Positions 37,901 to 52,900 of a DNA stretch of 64,000 nucleotides are shown here, one piece after another (position 1 is the first letter of the stretch; every line of letters begins with the position of its first letter). This DNA is from Girardinichthys multiradiatus (Eukaryota; Chordata; Actinopteri; Cyprinodontiformes; Goodeidae): positions 20,511,284 through 20,575,283 of the forward strand of contig NC_061794.1 of the NCBI RefSeq assembly GCF_021462225.1. Direction: 5' to 3'. The notes below the pieces were generated by a model. That model was not told the origin of the DNA. It saw nothing but the letters and a program-made list of their open reading frames with translations, and searched no databases. The position numbers and the translations under genes were made by a program.

Positions 37901-40900
37901 TGGCATAAAGCTGATTCTAATTCTAAAGAATAGTATATGTATGTCTCTGAGTTTGACGCACAGCCTCCGAGCTCATCACTTCATGGTTGTGTTGCTTAAC
38001 ATGTCCTAGAATAAGTCTGTCCCTTCTGGGAAAATGTTTCTTAACATGCCAGGCAAGCTTCTCTGACGTGGATCCCTCAGGTGGACATTGAATCGGTGGT
38101 GCGGCTGAAAAGACAAAAGTAGCAGCAGCAGCACATGACTTGCAAAACAACTGAAATTGGTGAGACATCCTTTAAAAACTCACCAGGCACTTTATTAGGT
38201 ACACCTTGCTACTACCGGGTTGGACCCCCTTTTGCCTTCAGAACTGCCTTAATTCTTCATGGCATAGATTCAACAAGGTACTGGAAACATTCCTCAGAGA
38301 GTTTGGTTCATATTGACATGATAGCATCACACAGATGCTGCAGATTTGTCGGCTGCACATCCATGATGCGAATCTTCCGTTCCAACACATCCCAAAGATG
38401 CTCTATTGGATTGAGATCTGGTGACTGTGGAGGCCATTTGAGTTCAGTGAACTCATTGTCATGTTCAAGAAACCAGTCTGAGATTATTTTTATTACATGG
38501 CGCGTTATCCTGCTGGAAGTAACCATCAGAAGATGGGTACACTGTGGTCATAAAGGGATGGACATGGTCAGCAACAATACTCAGGTAGGCTGTGGCGTTG
38601 ACACGATGCTCAATTTGTACTAAGGGGCCCAAAGTGTGCCAATAAAATATCCCCCACACCATTACACCACCACCACCAGCCTGAACTGTTGATACAAGGC
38701 AGGATGGATCCATGCTTTCATGTTGTTGACGCCAAATACTGACCCTACCATCTGAATGTCGCAGCAGAAATCGAGACTCATCAGACCAGGCAATGTTTTT
38801 CCAATCTTCTATTGTCCAATTTTGGTGAGCCTGTCTGAATTGTAGCCTCAGTTTCCTGTTCTTAGATGACAGGAGTAGCACTTCTGCTGTTGTATCCCAT
38901 CTGTCTAAAGGTGCGACGTGTTGTGCGTTCAGAGATGCTCTTCTGCATGCCTTGGTTGTAACGAGTGGTTATTTGACTTACTGTTGTCTTTCTATTGAAC
39001 CAGTCTGGCCATTCTCCTCTGACCTCTGCCATCAACAAGGTATTTGCGCCTACAGAACTGCCGCTGACTGGATATTTTCTCTTTATCGGACCATTCTCTG
39101 TAAACCCTAGAGATGGCAGCGAGTGAAAATCCCAGTAGATCAGCAGTTTCTGAAATACTCAGACCAGCCCGAGCAGTTGGACAGGTGTACCTAATAATGT
39201 GGCCGGTGAGTGTATATCATGTAATGTGTGGAAATCACAGCAGAGCAGCTGATGTTGATTGCCTTAACTACCTTGGAGGCAGTGTCTCATTTTTCATTTT
39301 TTCACCCACTTTGTACAATGCACCACGGCCACTGGCAGCAATCCCATAACATGATCCTGCCATCACCATGCTTGATAGTTTGCACCATATTCTTTGGTCT
39401 AATAACCTTACTATGAATACTTAAAACATTTTTCGTTTTATTGTGGGCCAACAATAATATAAATGTCTCTCATCTGACCTTCAACCATTTTTCCTGCGTA
39501 AGGTTTTCATATGTGAGCTGGTGGAGATATCAATCAAGCTTAAGGATGTCATGGCCTTTTATAGTCCACATTCTCTCCGCAAAAGGCAATGTGTAGCTTA
39601 TTTCACTAGGCCAGTGACTCTGGTGTTCAAGCAGTTTCCAGCTCATGGTAGGGTGGTTTCTGATAATTCAAACCAATTTATTTCATCTGAGCTTGGCGGT
39701 TTGGCTCAAGTGGTTGAAGCCTTGACATCATTGGGTGTTCGAACAGGGCAAAGATCCCAAACGCACATAAAACTACTTTTGGAATGGTTAAATCAGAAAA
39801 TAGAAAACTTCTGCAATTAAACTCTGCCCCGACTTCAACTTTAATGCAAATTTGTTGACAATGCTTAATAGCCATGCCAGGAAACTAACCAATTTACCAA
39901 AGCAATTTAAGTGAATGTTCCAAATTCTGCTAAAAATAAATAAAAAGTGGTCATACAGTTTATTCAGTCAGAATAATGACAGAAACTTGTTGAAGTGTGT
40001 ATTAGTGGTGCAACCTACTAAAGGACATTTAATTAAATATTTGTGAAGAAGCAAGAATATATTTCAGCCAGTATGTATAATTCTGACCCTGTGTGTATTA
40101 GAACAATTGACAATAAATTCAAAACAGTGTACACACATTTAGTAAAATATCAGCTGTTACAAAGAAAAAAAGGCTAGATGGCAACCTTCCTGTAGTGTTT
40201 CCTACTTTCCTCAATCCAGTATATGATCAACAGACTCTGGCCCTAAAGGTAGGGTAAAATGAAGAAAAAGCAAACAAGACGGCAGCAAGGAAAATACAAC
40301 ACACAAAACGACATTTCCATTCGCCAACAGCATCTTTTAAGTGGATTTCTTACGTGGTTTCTTGGTCGTGACATTGACTACGCTGCTCTGTGGACCCACT
40401 CCGGCGCTGTTATAGGCCCGGAGGGAGATGTAATAGGTACTGCTGCCCTCCAGATCCCTGATGAGTACTGATGTTTTATTCCCCCCTGTTCTGACCACAC
40501 TGGCTGCATCCTGCTTCTCCTTCTCTCCCCAGTACAGCAGCTAAACACAAGAGATGCTCAGGTTACACTTCATCAGTTCCAGTCTATTATTTTAATCCCT
40601 GCCCCTGTTGCATGGGGCTTGAAGTGGAATACGATTGACTTTTTAATAAAAAATGGAAATACATTTAAAAAGAGCACTACACTGTTTGTAAAAAAAAATT
40701 TGTTTTTAAATGTCAAATTATGTCAGCATCTGTTGGTCTGACCTCATAGCCGAGGATACGTCTGCGGCTGTTGCTCCACGCCAGTGGCTTCCAAGTGACC
40801 TCGACCTCGGATGCTGAAACACTTCTCGCCCTTAGCCTCACTGGAGCTCTGCTGGGCTCTGAATTACACATGATCGTTTCAATTACATGCATTCTCGACA

Positions 40901-43900
40901 ACCTCATTTACAGTATGACATAAAGAATATGGTGCAGCTCAATCGTGTTCATCCATATAACTGTGCCAAGAAAGGGTTTCAGCACTTTTTCTGGTGCTTT
41001 CACATGATGCCATTACAAAGCAATGGGATTTGGTGCTGTAGAAATCATAATTGCTCCAATAAAAAGTCACACCTTTGGAACTATACTAAAACATTTTCAG
41101 ATTTGTTGGCTGTCTGTAGAGTTTAATACATACGGTACCCACCTTCTTCTGCTGAATAGATGGTAATATTGGGGCTGAAAGGTCCTTCACCCTTGTTGTT
41201 GTAAACCCCGACTTTGACTTCATAAGGGGAGAATGGAGGGATGCTCTCATTCTTAAACACGTATCTTGAAGCATCAGGGGATGTGACGGCGGCCTGCATC
41301 CAGCCCTGCGCCCCAAGTGGGCGGAAAGCCACCACATAACCAAAGCCTGGACCGCTCTGCATCTCCTCAGAAACGGGCTAAGGAGGCAGGAGATGACAGA
41401 CACATGACTCATTAGAAGGACCTTCACAGCCATAGGTTAAATATGGACAGATCCAGACCCAGGTTGATTTACACACTAGAGCTGGGTTATGAGTTTGATA
41501 CAACATAATGAGGTTTTCCATCCACAAAAAATGGATGAGAGTGACTCTTGTTTATCGTTAAGGCTATCAACGACTGGGTTGAAAAAAATAACCCATAATT
41601 TGGCTTACTAAAAATATTGGGATTTAAATCCATTTTTTATGCTGGCTCAAACTTTGCCTGATCAGGCTGGCCTCAATCTAAAAAGATCAATGAACGAGGG
41701 TGGGGTACATTCTGAAAGGTTTGCCATCCATTATAAGGGTTCAAAAACCCAGTCAGATCAAACAACCACACATACACTCACACCTAATGGCAACAAAGAG
41801 TGGCAAATTAACCTAACATTCATGTTTTGAAGAAAGTCTGATATAAGACAACAGTGCTAAAAACCAGACTGATATGTAACTCAAAGTAATGACTTTTTTA
41901 AAGCTTTTCTTTACCGAACTGTGTTAAGAATGATTTAAAAACAAAACAAACAATACCAGGTGTTTATTGTATAAAAAGACTTGTATTGACAAATAATGTC
42001 AAATAATCATAACCTATATACAAGAATTAGGGAAAACATTATGAAACATTATGACAACTGACACACAAAGTGAATATTTCTGATTATCTTTTCATCAATG
42101 CTCCTGCTATTGGGTATGTTTTAGGCAATTGAATATTTTGTCTAAACCTGAAACTGACCATTGAAGAAATTGTCAGTTTTTAGGATCTGACTTGGAGTTT
42201 GACAAGGACCAAGTAGTGGCAGTATGACTGGGTCAAATCCAAAACATCCAAACGCTAGCTTAGCAAACTTGTTCTCTAGTGTGAAATAAAGTTATCAACA
42301 CAACCCACCGATATTAACATTCTTGTAGAAAAAGTTGTTCTATTTCTTATCTCATCCTGTGTAATAGGTTCAGTGAAGTCTGATCCGGTTGTTGAATAGT
42401 TCAAAATGGCAGTTTGTTGAAGAGGCTTCTTCTGGTCTGTTATCTAACCAAACAATGTAACCCAACAATTTCTGATCCATTGTTTGGTTAAACCACCTAA
42501 CCTATCTCCCAACAATATGAACCCAGCATTTGGAAAAGGAAATAACAACACCTTTCAGCGTAGAAGGAGAGTAGATGAGTTCTGTTGAAATCATTAACAT
42601 ACAGGAAAACTATGCATGAGCTCTTAACCCTGTCTGGGTCAGTGACTTCATACTGAGGAGGAATCGAGTACAGTTATGTAAATCAAATTGAAAATGTATT
42701 CCTCACATACTCCAGTCTTTCAAACTAAAGTAAAAAAAACAAAGACATACAAAAAATAAATAAATTAAAACGTTCATCAGTCACCATATAAACAGACACA
42801 CTAAGTTAATTTAAAAATTGTGTTAAAATGATCTGTATTCCTTTTTATTTGGACTTACTATTAATGATTTAATTGATTAGATTCTGGTTTTTTTACTCTT
42901 CATTAATGCACGTGGTCATTTTTTAGTAATACAGAATAAAAATAAATACATTTACGTAAATACACAAAACAAATGGAACTTAATCAAACTACTAAAAAAC
43001 AACTAATACCATAAAAGGTTAAAGAGATTACATGTATTTTTTTGCATACTTACTTCCCACGTGATGACAAGCTCCGATCGTCCTCCACCACCGCCACTTA
43101 CCCTCGCTGGAGTCACTCTGGGAACTAACAGGTCAAAAACATTGGTACATAGCCAAAAACTTATTTTTGCACTGTATAATTATTATTCACTAAAGTGACG
43201 TGAAAGGCTTTGTGCCCTATTCTTTATGGGCAGTAAAGCTTCTAGGAGATGATATCCTGTTTGAGGTGTATTGATTGTAAGACACTACTCCCCTGTAAGG
43301 TGTAGGCTGCAATACCCGATAAAAGCTGAGGACACAACATACAAACAAGGTTTTCTCTGACACAACTCGATTACATTTGTCATTTTAACATCTGACATTT
43401 TGTGCACTTCTTTCTTTCTTTCTTTCTTTTGTTGACTGATTTTAATTTGTGAAGATAGGAAGAGGACAAGCTACATTTTTGTATTTGTGAATTTCAATAA
43501 AAAGCCTCAACTGTTGCAGCCAGACGTTTTATTCTCTTTGTGCTCTTTCTTTGTTATTCTGTTTTTCTGGGACTTCATCTTGTCCTTTCATCCCTGAACA
43601 AGTTAAAACAAATGTCTGCTCTTCCTGGACCTGAATCTGCTTGAGGTTTCCTGGTAAAATGAAGTTGTTTCTCTCTACTATCACACATCGCTCAGCTTAG
43701 AGGAAAGCACCAAATAAGGATTTAATGCTATTTTCTGGTTTTCTTAAACAGAAAACCGTTTTACTCGATGGGATTGTATGATCAGCTGAATTGAACTGCA
43801 ATGCATTACAGCTGAATGGAACTGATCTGTGTATTATTTTGACGTGATTCTGGATCTATTTACATTGTGCCGAATTGTATTGGGATTAAATAAACTGAAT

Positions 43901-46900
43901 TAAATAAATTTTGACTGAACTGGAATGCACATATTTAAACATGGTTTGAATGTGTTTTGCCCTGCCAAGATGCTTGACTTTCAAATATGAATTAAAAACT
44001 GACCAGCATGTATCTATAACAGCCTATCTTCAGGTTATGCAACCTCCTTTAGCAATGGACACTATTTTGGATGCACTCTCAAAAATACTTTAAAGATATC
44101 AAAGATTGCACACCCATCTTAAAGCTGATTTCTGTTTAGGGACAATTATTTTCATGTGTTACAAGTGAGTAAAATCCAAAGAAAATTGTGTTTGGTTGAT
44201 TATTTCTTCTTTCTAAACAGCATATTCTGATAATCACTCTTGTTTGGTGTTGATTTCTGGATCTACGTTTAAGAAAACAAGTCATATTGCCAATTTATTA
44301 ATTTGACAAACGGGGGCCCTTAGTAATGCTTAGAGGAAATGTACAAAAACACAACAGCTTGATGACTCCTCCTAATGCTGGTTACCAGCTTGGACACGGA
44401 CTGCTGTGGGATGGGGATGGCATCCCATTTCTCACTTAGCCTTCCTCACAAGTCGCCAGTGTGGTTATGTTGGTCACTTTGGGACGAATTGAATGATGAA
44501 GCTGATCCCACAAGTATTCAGCGGGTTGAGGTCCAGACTGCAGGCAGGACATTGCATCCTCTCCACTGCCAGATTTTGACGGTCTATGATAAACTGTGCA
44601 CTAAGATTTTCTCCAATGATGACAAGGCTTGTTTTCCTGTGAGGGAGATGGCACACCACTAAACTGCCTTAACCAAAAGCTGTTTTGCATCGGCAGACAG
44701 AATTTGTCAGCCTTTAATTGGGTGCAACCCAAATCCGCTTCATTCCACAAAACATACTTTCCTAACAAATGTGGCTTTCCAACAAACAGGCTTACCAACT
44801 CTTAATTATATTATTCATGTTTAGAAAAACACAATTGTTTTTTTACTAATCTATTGTAAAAATGATCTTATATGTCTATAAGCTATAAATCAACTGTGTA
44901 AAAATTAATTAGAGGAGAGAATGAAAATAAATGTAACAATACATACGCATTTCTTTGGTGCGGGTCTTCTTTGAGGGTTTGCTGGGCTCTCCTGTTCCAA
45001 CACTGTTGGTTGCCAAAACTCTGAACTCGTAATCCACCCAGGGACTCAAATCAGTAACAGTGGCTGTGAGCTGTTTCCCCCTTAGCTGTTCTATGACTGA
45101 GAGACATAAGACAAATAATGTCTCATTAAACACACGGAAAAATCTTTCTCAAAGTAGGCAAGGTTATGCATACAACCTTAGCCTTTGAAAGAAATAACCA
45201 TCACATTCTTCACTTTTTTAATTCTGCATTTTAAAACTTTTTCTCACAACCTACAGATAATCTCTTCGATCGCATCAGCCTACCAGTGGTGACAGTTTGC
45301 CATCCAAGAGAGAAGGGTGTTCTGGCCTGGATGATGTAGCTGAGGATGGGGCTGTGGTTGTCCAACCCAGGCTTCCAGGACAGAGAAGCAGTAGTCTCAG
45401 TCATCTCAGTTACCTGACAGTCCAAAGGCGGGCCTGGAGGACCTGGAAGGATGATTAGTTACAGTTCACTCACACAGAAAGATAAATACTGCAAAGATTA
45501 ATAAGGACAAGAGAAAGAAGACATGAGAAAAGGGGTGGGTGGGCCATGCTTAGAGCTGCTGTAATAAATGGATTAGAGGACAGGGAGATTTAGTGAAGCA
45601 GCTCTCAATCATTCAGTCTCGAGTGGAAAACTCGACCAAAACCAGTCCAAACTATTTTAGTTTTATTACATGCAGTTTATCGAAAATATACAAAACATCC
45701 ATATATGAAGAATAATAAGAGGTTACTAATTTGCTAATATCACATTTTGTAGTTTAAAAATTAAGTATATGATCTTACAAGATTGGAAAGGAAAAAAAAA
45801 ACTGGAAGTATTCCTGAATTAGTAGATAGTTTTATTAGTGATGAACAATGTTCATCCATCATCTATACCTGCTTATCCTCACAGGGTAGCGAAGGAGGTT
45901 TTGCATATCTACAGAAATTATTGGACAAGAGGCAGGGAACACTCTGACAGGTTGCCAGCCCATTATAGAGCAATACAGAGACACACAGGACAAAGAACCA
46001 TGAATGTACACACTCACACCTAAGGGCAACTTTTCAGACACCAATTAACCTAACAGTAAGGTTTATGGACTTTGGGAGGAAGCCGGAGTACCTGCAGAGA
46101 ACCCACACATGCACAAGGAGAACATGCAAACTCCATGCCGAAAGATCCTAGACTGGAATTCGGACCAAGGACCTTCTTGCTGCAAGGCAGCAGAGATACC
46201 AACTGCCCTACTCTGCATCCCATGTTGAACATATGTGAAATAAAATATCCTAGTTACACTGAGATAAAAAGTGTTTTACTTAACAGATTGTAGTAAACCT
46301 TGGGGTTTTTTATTTGCTCTCTCATCAAGAATACTGTATGTGTAGAAAAAAACTATTTTTGAAGCACCGTTTTTGCTCGTGTTTTCAGCAATATACAGTG
46401 TTGGCCACACTTGTTGGCAGCTCTGGTACAGCACTAGAACAAATTCATCTTTTTTGCAGTTTTTATGAGTGGCATCATTCCCTAGAACTTTCTTGGTAAT
46501 AATGCTAGAAAAAAGGATTTTCTGTACTACCACTACAAACGTAAATATGGTGTTTGCTGAACTCTACAAGAACTTTAACTGGAACCATGTACTTAAGTCA
46601 GATGAGATTAAAGCTGCTGCTCCACTTTTATGCCATGTTTTGATAAGCCCCTGTTTAATGGGTCTAAAAAAAACAGTATATAACAGTATTTAGTATACAA
46701 GGAGCATCCTTACCTCTGACAACCACATCTGTGGCAATGGACACACTGTCCACCTTTGTCTGAACTGCACAGGTGTACTTTCCAGCATGGCTCAGTTGGA
46801 TGTTCCGAATCATAATGTCACCAGCCGAACGCTGTCGATGTAGGCGTCAGAGATAAAATACAAGAAAAGTATGAAAGTAATAAAAAAGAAAACAAAGCAA

Positions 46901-49900
46901 TATTTAATTAGCAGAACAATTGAGTTGCACAAATGAATCAAGAGAACAGGTAAATCTTATGAAATGTCAAAGCAATTTCTGGTGCCATTCTGTTTATTTC
47001 ATTAAGAAAAGAGCGAGAGAGCACTCATCCAGGGAAGCATCAAATAACCGACTGCTGCTTTTCATCTTCATTTATGAGGACAATTCTTTGTGAGGAATTA
47101 AAAGGTTTCTTTCAACTCCATCTTTAGTTTTAATTTTCCCTGGTTCTATTTAGTCTACAGACAACCACTCAATGCCAAACACACATTTAACTCTCAGTTT
47201 TAAAGTTAGAACTAATGTAAAGTTGATGCTTTATCTCTGAGAAGTGAGGAGCTGTGAAGAAAGACGTGACTCTGGAAACTACTTTGATGTATAATCAGGG
47301 ATATTTTATGGAGATATAAATTCAGTTTCTCCCAATCCTTCACTTTTTGAAACAACCTGCCACCATTAAAGTAACATAAGTTGGGATAGAATGGATTACA
47401 GATCTCTCACTTCACCAAATTTAATATATAGCATGAAAAAGAAGCTCTAAGCTTATACTATCGAACGAGGAAGTTACATTTCTACATTCATCTGCTGGGT
47501 GCCCTTTAACTAAAGGAAGATAGGTAAATGTCATTCCTTGTCCTTAAGATATCTTAACGGCATTTGCATAATTTAGTTCCAGAAGTAACACATGAAATAA
47601 GCTAAACCCAAACTCAAATATCATATTATATCAGGCAGTGATAATTTCTGCTGTGAGATGGTTGTCCGTGTTTGGATTGTGAGGGCAGCTAGCTGTGAAT
47701 TTACACTTTAAAGACTGAATACTAAATACTAAAGACAAAATACTCTTATAATGTTTTGTTCAGTTTTTATTAACCACAGTAAACAGCTCTGGTTGGGAGG
47801 GAGAACGTTTTGGATCGACCCTGACGTAATGGTGGGAACAACAGAGAAGGAAGGAAGTGGTTTGACACACCTACTGAAGGCTTGGACCCTTAAAAAGGAA
47901 AATAAAAAAACAGGTTGTGGGATAAAAACACTTAAAAATTATATGGTATCTGTTTTCAAACATGTACATCAGGTGTATTTAAATGAAGTGAAAAGAAACT
48001 TGTCGAAACTTGACCCCCTTTGAAGTTGCCCATCCCAACCCTGTACCTGCTGTCACTTCAAGCTCCTACTGCTGCCAATCACATCTCCTTTCATTTAAGA
48101 TTTTATGACATTAAGCACAGTGTCTGAGGGTGAATGGTAACCTTATTAATATTCTCCTTATGTTACAGTGTAGCTAAAAACATTAGCAACTGGTTCCTGT
48201 GGTCCTTTGGACGAGACATTAGCTTACAGTGAGCGTCTGATTTAGCTGCAGGATAAATGATTTCCAAACAAGAAGCTTGGAATCAGATGTAACTGCAAAA
48301 AGCATTGTAAGGAGTTCATGGGGTTATTGGAAGTTGAGCATCATTTTCATTGTCTCAAGGCCAAGACAATAATTCCTTCTGGGTTGAAAAGATATAAATA
48401 AATATTTTTGAAAAATTCATAAATATCTACTGACTCCAGGCCTGACTCATTATCATTAGCATTTTGCAGCTTCTAGGTGTCATGATAACCAAGAGTTGAT
48501 ATGGTTCATGACTATTTATTCATGTGAAAGGATAAGAGTGAACAGTTATTATTGTAACTTCTCTTATTGAGTATCTTTGTAATACTCAACAGATTAAATA
48601 TGTTGGAAAATGTCTTTATTAATAAGGGGGAACAGAGATCGATGGTGTAATTGCTGTTTAGTGCAAACATCTCCCTATTTTCTATGTTGATGGTGATGTT
48701 TGAATGTAGGACATAGGCCTGCTCTTGTCTGTTGTTGGTCTGTTTTTCTGGCAGTTTTTCATCAGAATACTTGTTAATTAACATCTGAGTACAAAGGTTA
48801 TTGTGTGATTTGTGCCCTATGAACTGCAGGACTGGACAAAATTGTTTGTAATCAATGCTGATGAATGGCTTTATGTAAAAACAAGAAAACCTCTGAAAGA
48901 CATCAGTTTATCGAAGTATTGTGCAGGTCAGATTCCACACTCAGAAAAATAAATCTACCCCGATTATGATGGTGTTACTCACCCTGTCTGAACTATAGGC
49001 AGGGCTATGTGATAGGAGGGTGCTTACGATTCCTTGCTGGTTGAATATTGTTTACAGTCATCTCCCAATTCAAATCGTATCCAGCTCATAACTTGAATTT
49101 ATACAACAGGTGTATTACGTATGTTTGCTTGCAAAGACAAGATGTTAATCCATGGACTCATGTTGCATATAACATTGTTTACATTTAAATACATATAAAT
49201 GAATAAAATCAACTAACCTGAATGAAAATTAATAATTTAAAGAATTAAATGAACCTCAGACTTTAGTTTAAAGAGTTTCTGGAAGCTGTTTGAGTAACCC
49301 TCTTGTCAAGGCAACATTTTAGGGATTTAGACTTGTGGTCTTAGAATATTTTACAGCGTTTCTGTTTTAAGATGCTAATTAAAACAATAACACCTCTCCA
49401 GAACTGCGTATCATTACTAAGTTATAAAGGATGAACTAAGTAGACATGCTGCAATTTCTGCATTTGTGGATAGTTACTGCTCATTGGAACTTTTTGGTGA
49501 GGTTTTATTTATACAAAAAAAACATGATAAAATAATACAAACATTCAGTTTCAATACAGGCACAGCTATCGGTGCTGAAAACCATGAATTATTTTACAAT
49601 AATAAGAATCTGTATGTGACCCTTTTGATTCACAAATAACTACAATTAACATCAGTATCAGTACTAAAATAATCAAAATAGCTGTGACATAAAAGTTTTA
49701 TCAAGCTTTCTTTTATTAATGTTTAATTATAATCCTTCTACTGATTCTATCGGTTTCTTGATTTATTCACTTTAACATAAGCACCTACCTCATTATAAAA
49801 CACAAATGGTCTAAAAATAATTATATCTAAATATAAATTAACCAACCAACTGTTGTTTGAAGCTAGTAAATATACATAGAAAAAAAAAACAAATAAACAG

Positions 49901-52900
49901 CTCATGACTACTACTTGATTAACAATGGTACACTCAGTGCAGATGCTCCTTAGCAACTAATTTTATGACAATTTGGAGTTTAATAACATAGAGAGACAGG
50001 CTATTTATAAGGCTTCTTGTGTTGTTCAAATACGTGCTTAGCACAAAAAGGTGAGATAAAAGTTATTTATCCTAATTCAAACATGATTGGCGAGGCTGAA
50101 AAGGTAGCGGAATAGGGATGAACTCTCTCTTTTATCAGTGAAGGAGGTGACTGTACTAAACAAACTGAACAAAGAGAGTTCTTCTATTTTGTGAAAAATA
50201 TATCAAATAAACCCTGGATGGATCCTTTTAAGCTACCTTTGAATGTTTACCCAAACTTTAAAATTACAGATAAAATATTTCAACATGAAGCGTTTTTTTT
50301 TCGCTACTTGAACTTATCTGCCTGCAAAATCCCTTTAATCTACAAGCGTATACACTGTACATGGTATGCGCAGAAGTCAAAATGTGTTTTGACTATTTCA
50401 AAGCCCGTTAAACCAAGGGCTTTGATATAATTTGTTATTTGACTCAGAAAGCATTTATATACATGCAAGCAAGCAGAGTCACTGTGATCAAATAGAAATA
50501 CAAACTTTCAAGAAAACCAAAAGTTAGCTTTATTTACTTTAATCTCATCAAATATTATTTTCAATTCAGTAGGACGAAGCTCTTCAAATGCATCATTTCT
50601 GTCATAAAGATAACTGTGAGTAGGTTTCTAAGTAACTTTTACACAGATCAGGTATATTTTTATGACCACTTGGCAGGTGAAGTGAATAACACTAATTATC
50701 ATTTTATCACGGCCCCTGCTAGTGGGTGGGATATCTTAGTCAACAAGTGAAAGTTGAAGTTAGGGGAATAGGCAAACACGAGGATATGAGAAAGTATGAC
50801 AAGTGTTTGTGATGGCTAGACAACTGGGTCAGAGCAATTCTAGTGCTGTAGCTCTTTTTTAGTGTTTCTGCTCTTTAGTTATCAATTTCTATAAAATGTT
50901 GTCCAAGAGAGAAAAACAGGGGTGAACCAGCCACAGGGGCCATGGGTGAGCAGGGCTCATTGATGTCTGTTTGGACTAAAGGCTGGCATGTATATTTCGA
51001 TCCAACCGGAGAGCCATGGTAGCTCAAATTACTGAGTAATCCCTGATGACTGTGGACTCTTTCAGCAGGATAATGTACACAGCCAAAAACCGAAAACAGT
51101 TCAAGAATAGTTTGAAGAGCAAAATGAGTTTGAGGTGTTGACTTGGTCTGCTTAAATTCCCCTGATTTCAATCAAATTGAGCGCCTGCAAGTGTGCTGTA
51201 GAAACAAGTCTGATCCATGGTGGCTCCTTCCTATAACTTACAGGACTTGAAGGATCTGCTGCTAACTCTTTGGAGTACCAGATACAACAGAACAATATAA
51301 CATCTAGGCAAAAATAGTTTATATTATTTAATATGTTAGAAGAATGACACTCAAACAAAGAGATCACAAAGATAAACTCACCCCACCAACTTTTTCAAAA
51401 TAGGCCCCATGGCTTCCAAATTGGATGACCTGCTCGTTGAAGAACCAGGTGAACTTCAGGTCCAAAGTCGGATCATGTGAAACCTGGCAGGGCAGCACAA
51501 TGCTCTCGCCAACAGTCACATCTAGGTGTCCTGCTGGACTTGTGATTGTGGTTGCCTCTGTAAACAGTGAGCACAAATTCACAGGGCATACATCATTAAT
51601 TATATAGTGACCTTTTTCTTTTTCAGCCTGAATGACCTCTTGTACACTGACCAACCAGCTATAATGTAGCTTTTTTTCTCAGAACTGTGATTTTTATCTG
51701 TCTGTTCCCTGAACGTTGATGAATATTTGCTAAAACAAATCAATTCCGAAGCTCTTAACTATAAAAAGAAAATCCCTTTGAGTTTGACAGTGACTTCATT
51801 TTACATCTTTTTCACTGAGTTACACAAAAGCATGGTGGTAAAAATCGAGAAAAAAAAAAAAAGCAAAGAATAAAACAAAAGAAAAACCTCCAGCTCCTTT
51901 ATAACAGCTTCGTTGTCATCTGTAATTTGGCTCCGCTTGTGTAAAAAAAAAGTTGCTCAATTTCATTCGCGCTGTGGTGCCCATCAACATAATCTTTGGT
52001 TGTCTCAGCTGGATGTCACATTCAGCAGTAGTGCTGTGCAGAGAATTCGTCCCATCCGTTCTTTGTGGATTCTGCATGCCTGTCATGGACAGGCATCTAA
52101 TGCACAGGCTAGCAATACAACATGCCAAGAGAAGTAAAGGTCTATATTCAGCTCTGTCAAAACAAGCTGGCTTGTTTATTTCACAGTGGCATTTTATTCC
52201 AGGTGAGTCTCAGGAAAGTTTGGCACTCGCAGCAAAACTGAGAGGGGCAAAACTTACAAGGCCATTCAATAAATGACAGTAGTTATTCTGTAAACTGCAG
52301 TGTACTTTAAAGAACTATTATGTCATGATCTTTTGTATTAATCTGATTTAGGATTTAGCTTTATTTTGGCATTTCATATGTATTTATATTGTGCTCCTTG
52401 GTTCCCTGTGTGCCATTTCTCCGAGTTTCTTGAATTCTCTCACAGCTGCACCCAGGTTCTAATCAATCACTTGCTCCTTGTTCATTAATATGATCTCCAG
52501 CTTAAATATACCTCAGTTAGTCAGCTCTTGGTGAGATCTTCCTGGTATTCCAACCAGCCTGTTTCCTTGTAGTCCTCTACCTTGGGTTCATTGCAAGCAT
52601 AAGCCCCAAGTAGTGAGGAGGCTTTCAATGTGCTGAAAAAACATCATAATGACGATCTACAACATTTTCTGCTGCATTAAACAACACTATATATAAAACT
52701 GGTAGAGTCTGAATGAATGGCACTTAAATATTTAGTCCAGTTATTGCAGTCCAAGGTGATACTGATGTAAAATACAACAAAACTCTTACAGAAATACATT
52801 TGCGATATATTGTGCTGCCCTTACGTTAATATTGCTAAATTCTCAATAAAGCTACTCATTTAAATATTTTCCTGTTTTAGGAATCAGAAAGCAAAATTAG

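Larger units (their letters stand above)
36389..40089 (-). mobile_element. Old Tc1-like host transposon carrying three or more later insertions
   Basis: A perfect 19-bp inverted pair marks the ends: gggtcagaattatacatac (36389-36407) and its inverse (40071-40089). Host transposase remnants read on the minus strand in the right order: [12 protein letters not shown] near 39350 and WVIQQDNDP near 37780. Between them sit a DD36E-type Tc1 piece, an LTR-like repeat, a LINE tail and another Tc1. All of this lies in one contactin intron. Confidence 0.7.

Noticed and set aside
39521..39820. A 99-codon plus-strand frame
   Set aside because: Lies in the decayed host Tc1 of the nested stack; no protein-like features.
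47751..48023. A 90-codon plus-strand frame as a gene
   Set aside because: AT-rich intron, no splice context, no recognisable motifs; likely chance.
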